Shown here piece after piece: positions 9,113 to 21,318 of a stretch of DNA of 45,122 bases (position 1 is the stretch's first letter; every line of letters begins with the position of its first letter). A model generated the notes under the pieces. The model was not told where the DNA came from. It ran no database searches and worked only from the letters and a program-made list of their open reading frames with translations. Both the position numbers and the translations under genes were made by a program. This DNA comes from Candidatus Omnitrophota bacterium (GTDB taxonomy: Bacteria; Omnitrophota; Gorgyraeia; Aquiviventales; Aquiviventaceae): assembly GCA_016180575.1 (NCBI GenBank), contig JACPAY010000021.1:1-45122 (forward strand), written 5' to 3'.

Positions 9113-9607
9113 GTGGGGCGCCACCCGGTGCGCTGGCGGCAGCGCGCAAGCAAACAGGACGGCATCTTCGCCGGGGTGCGCTTCGCGGCGCCGCTCCCTC
9201 GGCAGGCGGTGTGGGACCTCGCCAACGACTACCAAGACATCGGCCGGACCACGCCGGGGGTGAGGGCGGTGCGGTATCTGGAGCGGTCCGAGACCCGCGA
9301 AGTCATCCAGCTCGACGTCAAAGTGCTGTGGAAGCAGCTCACGCTCACCTTCGAGGTGGAGAAGGAGCCCCCGCGCATCATGCGGTTCCGGCTGGTCAAC
9401 GAGGCGCTGGGCGAGTACCGGGGCATCTCGGTCTTCGCCGAGGAGCCTGGGGGCGGGGAGCGCCCGGCCGGGACGGGCATTGAGATGGCGACATGGCTGA
9501 AGCCTTCCCGCCCGGTGCCCATGGGGCTGCTGCTGCTTGCGGAGCGGATGGTCATGCTCAAGGCGGCGGACGAGTTTTTGGAGACGTGCGAGCGCTCCGC
9601 GCGTTGA
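9113..9607 (+). CDS. SRPBCC/START-like domain protein; true 5' end probably upstream of 9113
   Basis: FAGVRFAAPLPRQAVWDLANDYQDIGRTTPGVRAVRYLERSETREVIQLDVKVLWKQLTLTFEVEKEPP; same frame upstream encodes a signal-peptide-like LAAAGFLLLALAPAPTGAAA. Confidence 0.6.
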   Translation: MGRHPVRWRQRASKQDGIFAGVRFAAPLPRQAVWDLANDYQDIGRTTPGVRAVRYLERSETREVIQLDVKVLWKQLTLTFEVEKEPPRIMRFRLVNEALGEYRGISVFAEEPGGGERPAGTGIEMATWLKPSRPVPMGLLLLAERMVMLKAADEFLETCERSAR

Positions 9608-9632
9608 CACCCCCGACGGCCTCTGCTACAAT
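9604..9632 (+). promoter_or_regulatory. Sigma70-type promoter TTGACA-17-TACAAT
   Basis: TTGACA 9604-9609, 17-nt spacer, TACAAT 9627-9632. Confidence 0.8.
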
Positions 9633-9638
9633 CTGTCC

Positions 9639-10571
9639 GTGCCGAGTCTGGATTTGACCAAGCTTAAGACCTACCCCGCCGGCTCCCGCACCAGCAAGGT
9701 CAACTTCAGCGCCTTTGCGCGGACCTGCCGGAAAGGCGGCTCCTTCCGTCAATTCTACGACTCCCTCCCGAACATCCTGGCGGTCAAGGAGTTTCAGGCG
9801 GTCGTGGACGCCATCGTGGCCGCGCATCTCGCGCGCAAGACGGTCCTGTGGATGTTCGGGGCGCACGTCATCAAGGTGGGCCTCAGCCCCCTCCTCATCC
9901 ACCTCATCAAGCGCAAGGTCATCACCGCCGTGGCGATGAACGGGGCCGGGGTCATCCACGACTTCGAGCTGGCGTTCATGGGCTCCACCTCGGAGGACGT
10001 GGCGCAGGCGCTCGCCGACGGCTCCTTCGGGATGGCCGAGGAGACGCACCGCTTCATCAACGGCGCGATCCGGGAGGGAGCCAGGAAAGGGTGGGGCCTC
10101 GGGCAGTCGGTCGGCGCGATGATCGCCAAGCGCCGGCTGCCGTACCGCAGCTTGAGCCTCCTGGCGACCTGCCATCAGCTTCGCGTGCCGGCGACGGTGC
10201 ATGTCGCGATCGGCACCGACATCATCCACCAGCAGTCCACCGCGGACGGCGCCGCGATCGGGCGGACGTCGCTGGCCGACTTCCGGCGGCTGGTCCAGGT
10301 CGTCTCGACGCTGGGCGGCGGCGTGGTCGCCAACCTGGGCTCGGCGGTCATCCTGCCGGAGGTGTTCCTGAAGGCGGTCTCCGTCTCGCGCAACCTGGGC
10401 GCTGCCGTGAAGGACTTCACGGCCTGCGACTTCGACATGATCCGCCACTACCGGCCCTCGGAGAACGTCCTGAAGCGCCCGACGCTCCTCGGCGGCCGGG
10501 CGGTCCACATCACCGGCCACCACGAGCTGATGATCCCCCTCCTCGCGCGCGCGATCACGGAGCGGCTATGA
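9639..10571 (+). CDS. Deoxyhypusine synthase-like protein (function unknown), GTG start
   Basis: FYDSLPNILAVKEFQAVVDAIVAAH...MNGAGVIHDFELAFMG...ADGAAIGRTSLADFRRL...NLGSAVILPEVFLKAV; GTG 9639 lies 7 nt after the -10. Confidence 0.7.
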   Translation: MPSLDLTKLKTYPAGSRTSKVNFSAFARTCRKGGSFRQFYDSLPNILAVKEFQAVVDAIVAAHLARKTVLWMFGAHVIKVGLSPLLIHLIKRKVITAVAMNGAGVIHDFELAFMGSTSEDVAQALADGSFGMAEETHRFINGAIREGARKGWGLGQSVGAMIAKRRLPYRSLSLLATCHQLRVPATVHVAIGTDIIHQQSTADGAAIGRTSLADFRRLVQVVSTLGGGVVANLGSAVILPEVFLKAVSVSRNLGAAVKDFTACDFDMIRHYRPSENVLKRPTLLGGRAVHITGHHELMIPLLARAITERL

Positions 10572-11596
10572 CGTCCACGAATTCGCTCGCCGGCTTCATC
10601 CCCCGCTTCCGCCGGGCCAAGGTGCTGGTGGTCGGCGACCTCATGCTGGATGAGTTCGTGTGGGGCAAGGTCAGCCGCATCAGCCCGGAGGCGCCGGTGC
10701 CGGTGGTGTGGGTGCAATCCGAGTCGGTCATGCCCGGCGGGGCGGCCAACGTGGCGAACAACATCCGCGCGCTCGGGGGCGCGGTCGCGGTGGCGGGCAT
10801 CGTCGGCGAGGACCGGTGGGGCTCTTCGCTGCGCGAGGAGCTGGCGTTCCGCCGGATCGACGCGGGCGGCGTGCTCGCAGCGCCCCGTCCCACGACCGTG
10901 AAGACGCGGGTCATCGCCCACCACCAGCAGGTCGTGCGGGTGGACCGGGAGGGCGGCCGCCCGCTGCCCGAGCCGCTCATCGAACGGCTCATCCGCGAGG
11001 TGACGCAGCGGGTGCCCTCGGTCGACGCGGTCGTCATCGAGGATTACGGCAAGGGGGTCATCACCCGCGCGCTGCTCGAGGCGGTCATCCCGCTCGCGCG
11101 CCGGCACCGGAAGGTCATCACCGTGGACCCCAAGCAGGAGCACTTCGACCTCTACCGCCGCGTGACGGCGCTGACCCCCAACCGGACGGAGGCGGGCGAG
11201 GCGGCCGGGCGGGATCTGGACACCGATGCGGACGTCGGGCGGGCGGGGGAGGAGCTCGTGAAGCGGTTGGACTGCGACGGGGTGCTGATCACGCTCGGCG
11301 AGGACGGGATGCGCCTGTTCGAGCGGGGCGGAGGCGAGACCCGCATCCCGACGGTGGCGCAGGAGGTCTTCGACGTCGCCGGCGCCGGCGACACGGTCAT
11401 CGCGGCGTTCACCCTCGCGATGGCGAGCGGCTCGACGATGCAGCAGGCGGCGAGGATCGCCAACTACGCGGCCGGCATCGTCGTGGGCAAGCTCGGGGTG
11501 GCGGTCGTCGCGCCGGAGGAGCTGGCCCGGCGGCTGGGGTCGCCACACGCCCCGAGGCGCCGGCGGACCGGCCGGCCGCTCAGCCGCCGCAGGTAG
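10568..11596 (+). CDS. hldE: D-glycero-beta-D-manno-heptose-7-phosphate kinase domain (RfaE1/HldE-N, PfkB family)
   Basis: VLVVGDLMLDEFVWGKVSRISPEAPVPVV...MPGGAANVANNI...FDVAGAGDTVIAAF; ATGA overlap with upstream gene. No nucleotidyltransferase domain follows. Confidence 0.9.
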   Translation: MTSTNSLAGFIPRFRRAKVLVVGDLMLDEFVWGKVSRISPEAPVPVVWVQSESVMPGGAANVANNIRALGGAVAVAGIVGEDRWGSSLREELAFRRIDAGGVLAAPRPTTVKTRVIAHHQQVVRVDREGGRPLPEPLIERLIREVTQRVPSVDAVVIEDYGKGVITRALLEAVIPLARRHRKVITVDPKQEHFDLYRRVTALTPNRTEAGEAAGRDLDTDADVGRAGEELVKRLDCDGVLITLGEDGMRLFERGGGETRIPTVAQEVFDVAGAGDTVIAAFTLAMASGSTMQQAARIANYAAGIVVGKLGVAVVAPEELARRLGSPHAPRRRRTGRPLSRRR

Positions 11597-12335
11597 ATGG
11601 GTCCCGCGCTTGTCGTCATCCCGGCGCGCTATGGCTCGACCCGGTTCCCCGGCAAGCCGCTGGCGCTGCTGCGGGGCAAGCCCGTCATCCAGCACGTGTA
11701 CGAGCAGGCCGCCAAGGCCCGGCGGGCGGACGCGGTGGTCGTCGCGACGGACGACCGGCGGATTCTCGACGCGGTGGAGCGGTTCGGCGGCCAGGCGGTG
11801 ATGACCAGCCCCGAGGCCCGCAGCGGGACCGAGCGGGCCGCGGAGGCGGCCCGGCCGCGCAGCGAGGCGGTCATCGTCAACGTGCAGGGGGACGAGCCGC
11901 TCATCCAGCCAGAGATGATTGACCAGCTCGCCGAGTACCTGGAGCGCCACCGGGCGGTCCCGATGGCCTCCGTGATGACGCGGCTGCGCTCCGGCGAGGA
12001 CGCGGCGAACCCGAACGTCGTCAAGGTCGTGACGGACGCGGACGGCTTCGCGCTCTACTTCTCCCGCGCGCCGATCCCGTTTGTGAGACAGGAGACAGGA
12101 GACAGGGGACAGGTGCGCCATTGGAAGCACATCGGGATCTACGGTTACCAGCGCCATTTCCTGCTGCAGTTCCCGCACCTCGACCCGACGCCGCTGGAGC
12201 AGGCCGAGCAGCTCGAGCAGCTGCGGGCGCTCGAGCACGGCTACCGCATCAAGCTGCTGGAGACGGCGCATGACACGGCGGGCGTGGACACCCCTGAGGA
12301 TTTAGCCAGAGTGGAGGCATTGCTGGGCCGCGGGT

Positions 12336-12337
<2 letters not shown>
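11597..12337 (+). CDS. kdsB: 3-deoxy-manno-octulosonate cytidylyltransferase (CMP-Kdo synthetase)
   Basis: VVIPARYGSTRFPGKPLALLRGKPVIQHVYEQA...NVQGDEPLI...LYFSRAPIPF...HIGIYGYQRHFL...GVDTPEDLARVEALL. Confidence 0.95.
12084..12113 (+). repeat. Heptamer array (TGAGACA)(GGAGACA)2(GGGGACA)GG inside kdsB
   Basis: tgagacaggagacaggagacaggggacagg, in frame as VRQETGDRGQ. Confidence 0.85.
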
Positions 12338-14974
<2,637 letters not shown>

Positions 14975-14988
<14 letters not shown>

Positions 14989-16042
14989 AACCCATCCCAA
15001 CACCCCTCTGGCGGGTGACGCCGGAGGGGGGCCCCTGCCGCCGGCCGCAGTCCCGCCATCGGCGGGACGAGGACGGACGGCGGGGTGCCGGAGGCGGCAG
15101 GCGAAGGAGGTCCTCCGCCTTGAGGCGGAGGCGGTGCGGCGGCTCATCCCGCGCGTCGGCCGCGGGTTCGAGACAGCCGTCGAGCTGCTCGCCGGCTGCA
15201 AGGGCCGCGTGGTCGTCACCGGCATGGGCAAGGCCGGCCTCATCGGGCAGAAGCTCTCCGCCACCCTCTCGTCCACGGGCACGCCGAGCCATTGGGTCCA
15301 CCCGGCCGAGGCCATCCACGGGGATCTCGGGCGGATCACCAAGCAGGACGTCGTGATCGCCCTCTCCAACAGCGGCGAGACCGAGGAGTTGACCCTGCTC
15401 CTCCCGGTCATCCAGCGCATCGGCTCGCGGCTCATCGCGTTTACCGGAAAACCGCGCTCCACGCTCGCGCGGTACAGCGACGTGGCGCTCGACGTGAGCG
15501 TCGCGAAAGAGGCCTGCTCGCTCAACCTGGCCCCGACCTCCTCCACGACGGCGATGCTGGCGATGGGGGATGCGCTGGCGGTGGTCGTCGCGGAGCGGCG
15601 GGGCTTCAAGGAGCGGGATTTCGCCCTGCTCCATCCCGGCGGTCAGCTGGGGCGCAAGCTCCTGCTGCGGGTGCGCGACCTGATGCGCACGCGGGGGGCC
15701 CACCCCATTGTCCGCGACACCTCGCGCGTGCGGGACGTCCTGCTGGCCATCACGCGCTCGCGCGCCGGCTGCGCCAGCGTCGTCAACGGCTCGGGGCGGC
15801 TGGTGGGCATCTTCACCGACGGCGACCTGCGGCGCCACCTCGACTCGACGCCCAACCTGACCCAGCGGCGCGTGCGCGAGGTGATGACGCGCCACCCCAA
15901 GACCATCGGCGCCGAGCGCCTCGCGGCCGAGGCGCTGCGCATCCTGCGCGAGCACCGCATCGACGAGCTCGTCGTGGTGGACGGCGCGCGCCGCCCCATC
16001 GGGCTGCTGGACGTCCAGGACCTTCTGAAGGCCGGATTCTGA
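14975..16042 (+). CDS. kdsD: Arabinose-5-phosphate isomerase (SIS + CBS)
   Basis: KGRVVVTGMGKAGLIGQKLSATLSSTGTPSHWVHPAEAIHGDLGRI...ISNSGETEE-like plus C-terminal CBS pair. First ~40 aa come from repeat DNA. Confidence 0.92.
15002..15102 (+). repeat. Structured GC-rich element, probably a diverged third copy of the ~80-bp repeat
   Basis: cccctctggcg/cgccggagggg hairpin, then cctgccgcc...ggcggcagg outer stem around tcccgcc-atc-ggcggga; shared gaggac..cgg.ggggtg..gcggcagg skeleton. Confidence 0.55.
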
Positions 16043-16052
16043 CCCGCCCCGC

Positions 16053-16595
16053 ATGCCCGCCCCCCTTGCCCTTCCGCAGGACGTCCTCCAGCGCGCGGCG
16101 CGGGTGAGCCTGCTCGTGCTCGATGTCGACGGGGTGCTGACGGACGGGCGCATCGTCTACGCCGATTACGGCGATGAGCTGAAGTTCTTCGACGTGCAGG
16201 ACGGGGCGGGCCTCGTGTTCTGGAACCGGGTGGGCCTGCGCTCCGCCATCATCACCTCCCGGAGCTCGCGGCTGCTGAAGCGCCGGGCGAAGGAGCTCAG
16301 GGTCGATCACCTCGCCCAGAAGTGCCTCCTGAAGCTCCCCGCCTACGAGCAGCTGCTCAAGCGGCTGCGCGTCAGCGGGGAGCAGGTCTGCGCGATCGGG
16401 GACGACCTCATGGACCTGCCGCTGCTGCGCCGCGCGGGCCTGGCGGTGGCGGTGTCCAACGCGGTTGACGAGGTCAAGGCCGTCGCCCACTACGTCACGC
16501 GGCGCGCCGGAGGCCGCGGCGCCGTCCGCGAGGTCGTCGATATCATTCTCAGGACCAAAGGGTTATGGGACGAGGTCCTGCAGCGCTATCAGTAA
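16053..16595 (+). CDS. kdsC: 3-deoxy-D-manno-octulosonate 8-phosphate phosphatase (HAD)
   Basis: LLVLDVDGVLTDGRIVYADYGDELKFFDVQDGAGLVFW...IGDDLMDLPLLRRAGLAVAVSNA. Confidence 0.94.
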   Translation: MPAPLALPQDVLQRAARVSLLVLDVDGVLTDGRIVYADYGDELKFFDVQDGAGLVFWNRVGLRSAIITSRSSRLLKRRAKELRVDHLAQKCLLKLPAYEQLLKRLRVSGEQVCAIGDDLMDLPLLRRAGLAVAVSNAVDEVKAVAHYVTRRAGGRGAVREVVDIILRTKGLWDEVLQRYQ

Positions 16596-16611
16596 AAATC
16601 GCTTAAAAGAC

Positions 16612-16641
16612 TTGAAAATTTCTGCGCGGATATGGCATACT
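16612..16641 (+). promoter_or_regulatory. Putative promoter TTGAAA-18-CATACT
   Basis: TTGAAA 16612-16617; CATACT 16636-16641. Confidence 0.5.
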
Positions 16642-16652
16642 TTGAACATCTC

Positions 16653-16856
16653 ATGAAGAAAAACGGCGCAGGCAAGAAAACGCAGATCATGACCCTCCGT
16701 GAGGTCGCCAAGTACCTCGGGCTTCACGCCATGACCGTCTACAAGCTGACGCGGGAGGGGCGGGTGCCGGCCGCAAAGATCGGCGGCCAGTGGCGCTTCA
16801 AGCGGGACGTCCTGGACGACTGGCTTGAAGCCCAGATGCACCAGCACGCCGCGTAG
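16653..16856 (+). CDS. Excisionase/MerR-like HTH DNA-binding protein
   Basis: MTLREVAKYLGLHAMTVYKLTREGRVPAAKIGGQWRFKRDVLDDWL is the typical excisionase-family HTH. Confidence 0.85.
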   Translation: MKKNGAGKKTQIMTLREVAKYLGLHAMTVYKLTREGRVPAAKIGGQWRFKRDVLDDWLEAQMHQHAA

Positions 16857-16884
16857 CGCCGCAGCGCTTCCGCGCGTCCGCAGC

Positions 16885-16919
16885 AATCAGAAGCCATCCT
16901 GGCTTCTGATTTTTTGTTT
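16885..16919 (+). terminator. Rho-independent terminator
   Basis: aatcagaagcca-tcc-tggcttctgatt perfect 12-bp stem, then T-rich ttttgttt. Confidence 0.93.
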
Positions 16920-16934
16920 CAGGGCTCACCCGCC

Positions 16935-16963
16935 TTGACGCTCTTCTCATTGAAGCGTATCAT
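16935..16963 (+). promoter_or_regulatory. Sigma70-type promoter TTGACG-17-TATCAT
   Basis: TTGACG 16935-16940; TATCAT 16958-16963; immediately after the terminator. Confidence 0.75.
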
Positions 16964-16978
16964 ATATGGTTTATCAGC

Positions 16979-18889
16979 ATGAAGCATCCCGTCCGCCGTC
17001 GTCTCATGTATTTGGGCTTCCAGGGGTTGCGCGGAGCCGCGCAGTGGCTGCCGCTCGGAGCGGCTCAAGGCCTCGGGCGGGGGCTGGGCCTCGCCGCCTA
17101 CGGCCTGCTGGGCGTCCAGCGCCGGCTGGCGCTGCGCCACCTTGAGGGCGCCTTCGGACCGGCCCTGACGCCTGCTCAGCGTCGGCGCGTCGCGCGCGGG
17201 GTCTTCCGCAACCTCGGGCAGAACGCGATGGAGTGGCTCGCGCTCCCCCGGCGCTCGCCGGAGCGCCTCCAGCGGCTCATCACCGCCGACGGCGTGGAGC
17301 ATCTGCGCGCCGCGCTCGCGCAAGGCCGCGGCGTCATCGGCATCACCGCGCATTTCGGCAACTGGGAGCTCATTCCGTTCTATTTCGCGAGCCTGGGGTT
17401 CGAGGGCGGGGTGCTCGCCCGCCGGCTGCGCTACCCCGAGTACGAGTCGTTCCTCGTCGAGATGCGGCAGGCCCGGGGCGTGCGCACCTACGCGCGCGGC
17501 TCGCTCCGGGATGTCGCAGCGCTCCTGCGGGCCAACCAGATCGTCGGGATGCTGCCCGACCAGGACGTGGACAGCCTCGAGGGGATCTTCGTGGAGTTCT
17601 TCGGACGGGCAGCCTACACCCCGATCGGGCCCGCCGCGCTCTCGATCATGACGGGCGCTCCCATCATCCCGTGCTTCCTCATCCGCGAGGGCGGGCCCCG
17701 CCACCTCTGGTGGCGGGGCGGGCGCTTTCATCTAGTCGTCGAGCCGCCGCTCACCGCGCCCCAGGGCGCGGACCGGCCGCAGGCCATGGCCGCGCTGACC
17801 CGCGCGTGGAGCCAGGTCGTGGAGTCGTACATCCGCCGCTACCCCGACCACTGGGTCTGGATGCACCGCCGGTGGAAGACGCAGCCGGCGGAGGGCGTTG
17901 CCGGGGGCGAGCCGGCCCGCGCCTCCGGCGTCCAGCCCGTCTTGGCGGTCTGCCTGACCGCCTTGTCGCTTGCGCTGATGGGGGTCCTGCATGGCTGCGG
18001 CAGGCCGGCCAAGCCCGCCGCAGCGCCGGCGGAGAGCCCGCAGGCCGATGCGGATCAGCACATGAGCGCATTCACCATGACCGGCTACGAGCCCGACGGC
18101 AGCAAGCGCTGGGTCCTGCACGGGCGGGGGGCGAGCGCCGAGGGCGCTGCCGTGACGATCCTCCAGCCGGATGCCGTGGGCTACGACCCCGAGCGGACCG
18201 CCTACCTCACCGCGTCCGCCGCCCAGGTCAACCAGACGAACCGCCGTATCCGGATGGAGCATGACGTGGTGCTCCACACCTCCGACGGGCTGTGGCTGAC
18301 GACGCCGCTGCTCCATTGGCTGCCCGACCAGAACGAGATGGCGACCGACTCGCCGGTGCGGATTGAGACCGACCACATGCTCATCCGGGGCCGCGGGCTG
18401 GTGGGCCATTCCCAGCTCAAGCGCGCGACGATCGCGCGCGACATTGAGCTCGTGCTCAACCCGAGCGACCATGAGGCGGGCCCCGCGGCGTCTCTCGCCG
18501 GCGGGGACGCCCGCCGGCAGGTCCTCATCACCTGCGACGGGCCGCTGACCTTCGATTATGAGCAGGACATCGCCACGTTCGAGCAGAACGTCCATGTCCA
18601 GGACCCCAACGGGGACCTCTATTCCGACCGGCTCATCGCGTACCTGGACCGGAAGACGCACACCATCCGCTATGCCGAAGCGATCGGGCAGGTGCGGATC
18701 CAGCAGCAGCAGAACACGGCGGAAAGCGAGCGCGCGGTCTATGAGCCGGCCATCGGCAAGATCACGCTGGTGGGCAGGCCCTCGCTCCTCCTCCACCCCT
18801 CGGAGGAGGACGGGGTGGGAGGGACGCCGTTCGCCTTCAGCGGGCTGTCCGCCCAGCAGGACCAGCAGGTGAGCGCCGCGGCCCCCTGA
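16979..18889 (+). CDS. Fused LpxL/HtrB-like acyltransferase + LptC-like + LptA/OstA-like protein
   Basis: GVIGITAHFGNWELIPFYFASLG...GMLPDQDVD (LpxL), internal VCLTALSLALMGVLHGCGRP hydrophobic/lipobox-like segment, then LptC-like and LptA/OstA-like beta repeats; continuous 636-aa ORF. Confidence 0.85.
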   Translation: MKHPVRRRLMYLGFQGLRGAAQWLPLGAAQGLGRGLGLAAYGLLGVQRRLALRHLEGAFGPALTPAQRRRVARGVFRNLGQNAMEWLALPRRSPERLQRLITADGVEHLRAALAQGRGVIGITAHFGNWELIPFYFASLGFEGGVLARRLRYPEYESFLVEMRQARGVRTYARGSLRDVAALLRANQIVGMLPDQDVDSLEGIFVEFFGRAAYTPIGPAALSIMTGAPIIPCFLIREGGPRHLWWRGGRFHLVVEPPLTAPQGADRPQAMAALTRAWSQVVESYIRRYPDHWVWMHRRWKTQPAEGVAGGEPARASGVQPVLAVCLTALSLALMGVLHGCGRPAKPAAAPAESPQADADQHMSAFTMTGYEPDGSKRWVLHGRGASAEGAAVTILQPDAVGYDPERTAYLTASAAQVNQTNRRIRMEHDVVLHTSDGLWLTTPLLHWLPDQNEMATDSPVRIETDHMLIRGRGLVGHSQLKRATIARDIELVLNPSDHEAGPAASLAGGDARRQVLITCDGPLTFDYEQDIATFEQNVHVQDPNGDLYSDRLIAYLDRKTHTIRYAEAIGQVRIQQQQNTAESERAVYEPAIGKITLVGRPSLLLHPSEEDGVGGTPFAFSGLSAQQDQQVSAAAP

Positions 18890-19611
18890 TGGAGCAGCTG
18901 TACACCGAGCACCTCGTCAAGGGCTACAACGGCCGCCCCGTCGTCGACGGGGTGGACCTCCGCGTCCGCCGGGGGGAGATCGTCGGGTTGCTGGGCCCCA
19001 ACGGCGCCGGCAAGACCACGACCTTCGCGATGATGGTGGGCTACGTCGCGCCCGACGGCGGGCACATCCTCCTCGACGGGCGGGATCTCACCGCCATCCC
19101 GATGTACCAGCGGGCCCGATTCGGGATCGGGTACCTCGCGCAGGAGCCGTCGATCTTCCGCAAGCTGACCGTGGAGCAGAACATCCTGGCCATCCTGGAG
19201 ACGCTCGATCTCTCGCGGCTCGCGCGCCGCCAGCGCCTCGACCGCCTCCTCAATGAGCTGGGGATCACCCACCTCGCGCGCCAGAGGGCCTACACGCTCT
19301 CCGGCGGCGAGAAGCGGCGCCTGGAGATCACCCGGGCCCTGGTGACCAACCCCCAGTTCATCCTGCTCGATGAGCCGTTCTCGGGGATTGACCCCATCAC
19401 CGTCTTCGAGGCCCAGGAGATCATCCGCGAGCTGAAGAAGCGGGGCCTCGGGATCCTGCTCACCGACCACAACGTGCGCGAGACGCTGGAGATCACGGAT
19501 CGCGCCTACATCATGGCGGAGGGCCGCGTGCTGATCGCCGGGACCGCCCACGAGCTCATCACCGATCCCCGCGCCCGGGAGATCTACCTCGGAGAGAAGT
19601 TCCGCCTGTGA
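18889..19611 (+). CDS. lptB: LPS export ABC transporter ATP-binding protein
   Basis: EHLVKGYNGRPVVDGVDLRVRRGEIVGLLGPNGAGKTTTFAMMVGYV...LSGGEKRRLEITRAL...ILLDEPFSGIDPI. Confidence 0.96.
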   Translation: MEQLYTEHLVKGYNGRPVVDGVDLRVRRGEIVGLLGPNGAGKTTTFAMMVGYVAPDGGHILLDGRDLTAIPMYQRARFGIGYLAQEPSIFRKLTVEQNILAILETLDLSRLARRQRLDRLLNELGITHLARQRAYTLSGGEKRRLEITRALVTNPQFILLDEPFSGIDPITVFEAQEIIRELKKRGLGILLTDHNVRETLEITDRAYIMAEGRVLIAGTAHELITDPRAREIYLGEKFRL

Positions 19612-19621
19612 TGCGCCTGTG

Positions 19622-20712
19622 ATGTTCCGCAAGCCGACCGCGGCGGCCGCGCAGGGCCCCGACGCCTCCATCACCGACACCGCCCCGTGCCAGAAGGCGC
19701 TGCGCCTGCGCGTGGGGCGGGACGCCATCGTCCCCGTGCGGGGCGCGGTCCTCGCCGAGTTCCAGCGGCAGGCGGCGCTGCCCGGATTCCGGAAGGGCAA
19801 GGCGCCGGCCGGGCTCGTGGAGCAGCGGTACGCCAAGGATATCCAGGACGAGACGCTGCAGCGCGTGACGCGGCAGGCCTTCGAGCAGGTCGCGCAGGCG
19901 CACGGCCTGAAGCCGGTGGGGCCCTTCGAGGTGCGCGCGATGAACTTCAGCGAGACCGACGGCCTGACGCTCGAGGCGACGGTGGAGGTCGAGCCGTCGT
20001 TCGCGCTGGGGAGCTACAAGGGCGTCCCCCTCGCGCGGCCATCGGCTGAGGTGGCGCCGCAGGAGATGGAGCGGGCGCTCGCGGCGCTGCAGGAGTCGAT
20101 GGCGAGGCTCGCGCCCGCCAAGACGGGGGAGGGCAAGGAGCGTCAGGTGCCGGCGCTCGACGAGGAGCTGGCGAAAGACCTCGGCTATCAGAGCCTGTCG
20201 GCGCTGCGGGAGCATGTCGCCGCGAAGCTGCGGGAGCAGAAGCGCACGGCGCAGGCCCAGGCGCTGGAGACAGCACTCTGCGATGAGCTGCTGAAGCGCC
20301 ACCCCTTCGAGGTGCCGGCGGGGCTCGTCGCCCATCAGACGGAGCGGCTCACCCGCGATTTCAAGGTCCGCCTGTTGCTCTCCGGCGTGCCGGAGGGCGA
20401 GGTGGACGGGAAGGTGGCGCAGTTCGCCGACCAGCTGCGCACCAGCGCCGCCCGGCACGTGAAGCTCGCGTTCATCCTGGACCGCATTGCCGCGCAGGAG
20501 TCGATGGCGGTGACGCAGGACGAGCTGGTGAAGCGGCTCTGGCAGCTGGCCCAGCGCTGGAAGAAGGACCCGGCCCAGGTGCGCCAGCTCTTCGACGCCC
20601 AGGGGCTGTGGCCGTCCGTCGTCTCGGCGATCCGCCAGGAGAAGACGATCGCGTTCTTGTTGTCCGCCGCCACGATCACGGACACCGTTCCGGAGCCAAG
20701 AGGAGGGACATC

Positions 20713-20716
<4 letters not shown>
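19622..20716 (+). CDS. tig: Trigger factor lacking the FKBP-type PPIase domain
   Basis: [18 protein letters not shown] ribosome-binding signature; TF C-terminal domain ([31 protein letters not shown]) follows the N-domain after only a short linker. Confidence 0.88.

Positions 20717-21318
<602 letters not shown>

Noticed and set aside
15106-15129. Hairpin cctccgcc-ttga-ggcggagg near the start of kdsD as a regulatory element
   Set aside because: Falls in the conserved coding region (EVLRLEAEAV), where Leu/Glu codons in GC-rich DNA readily produce such palindromes; too weak alone.
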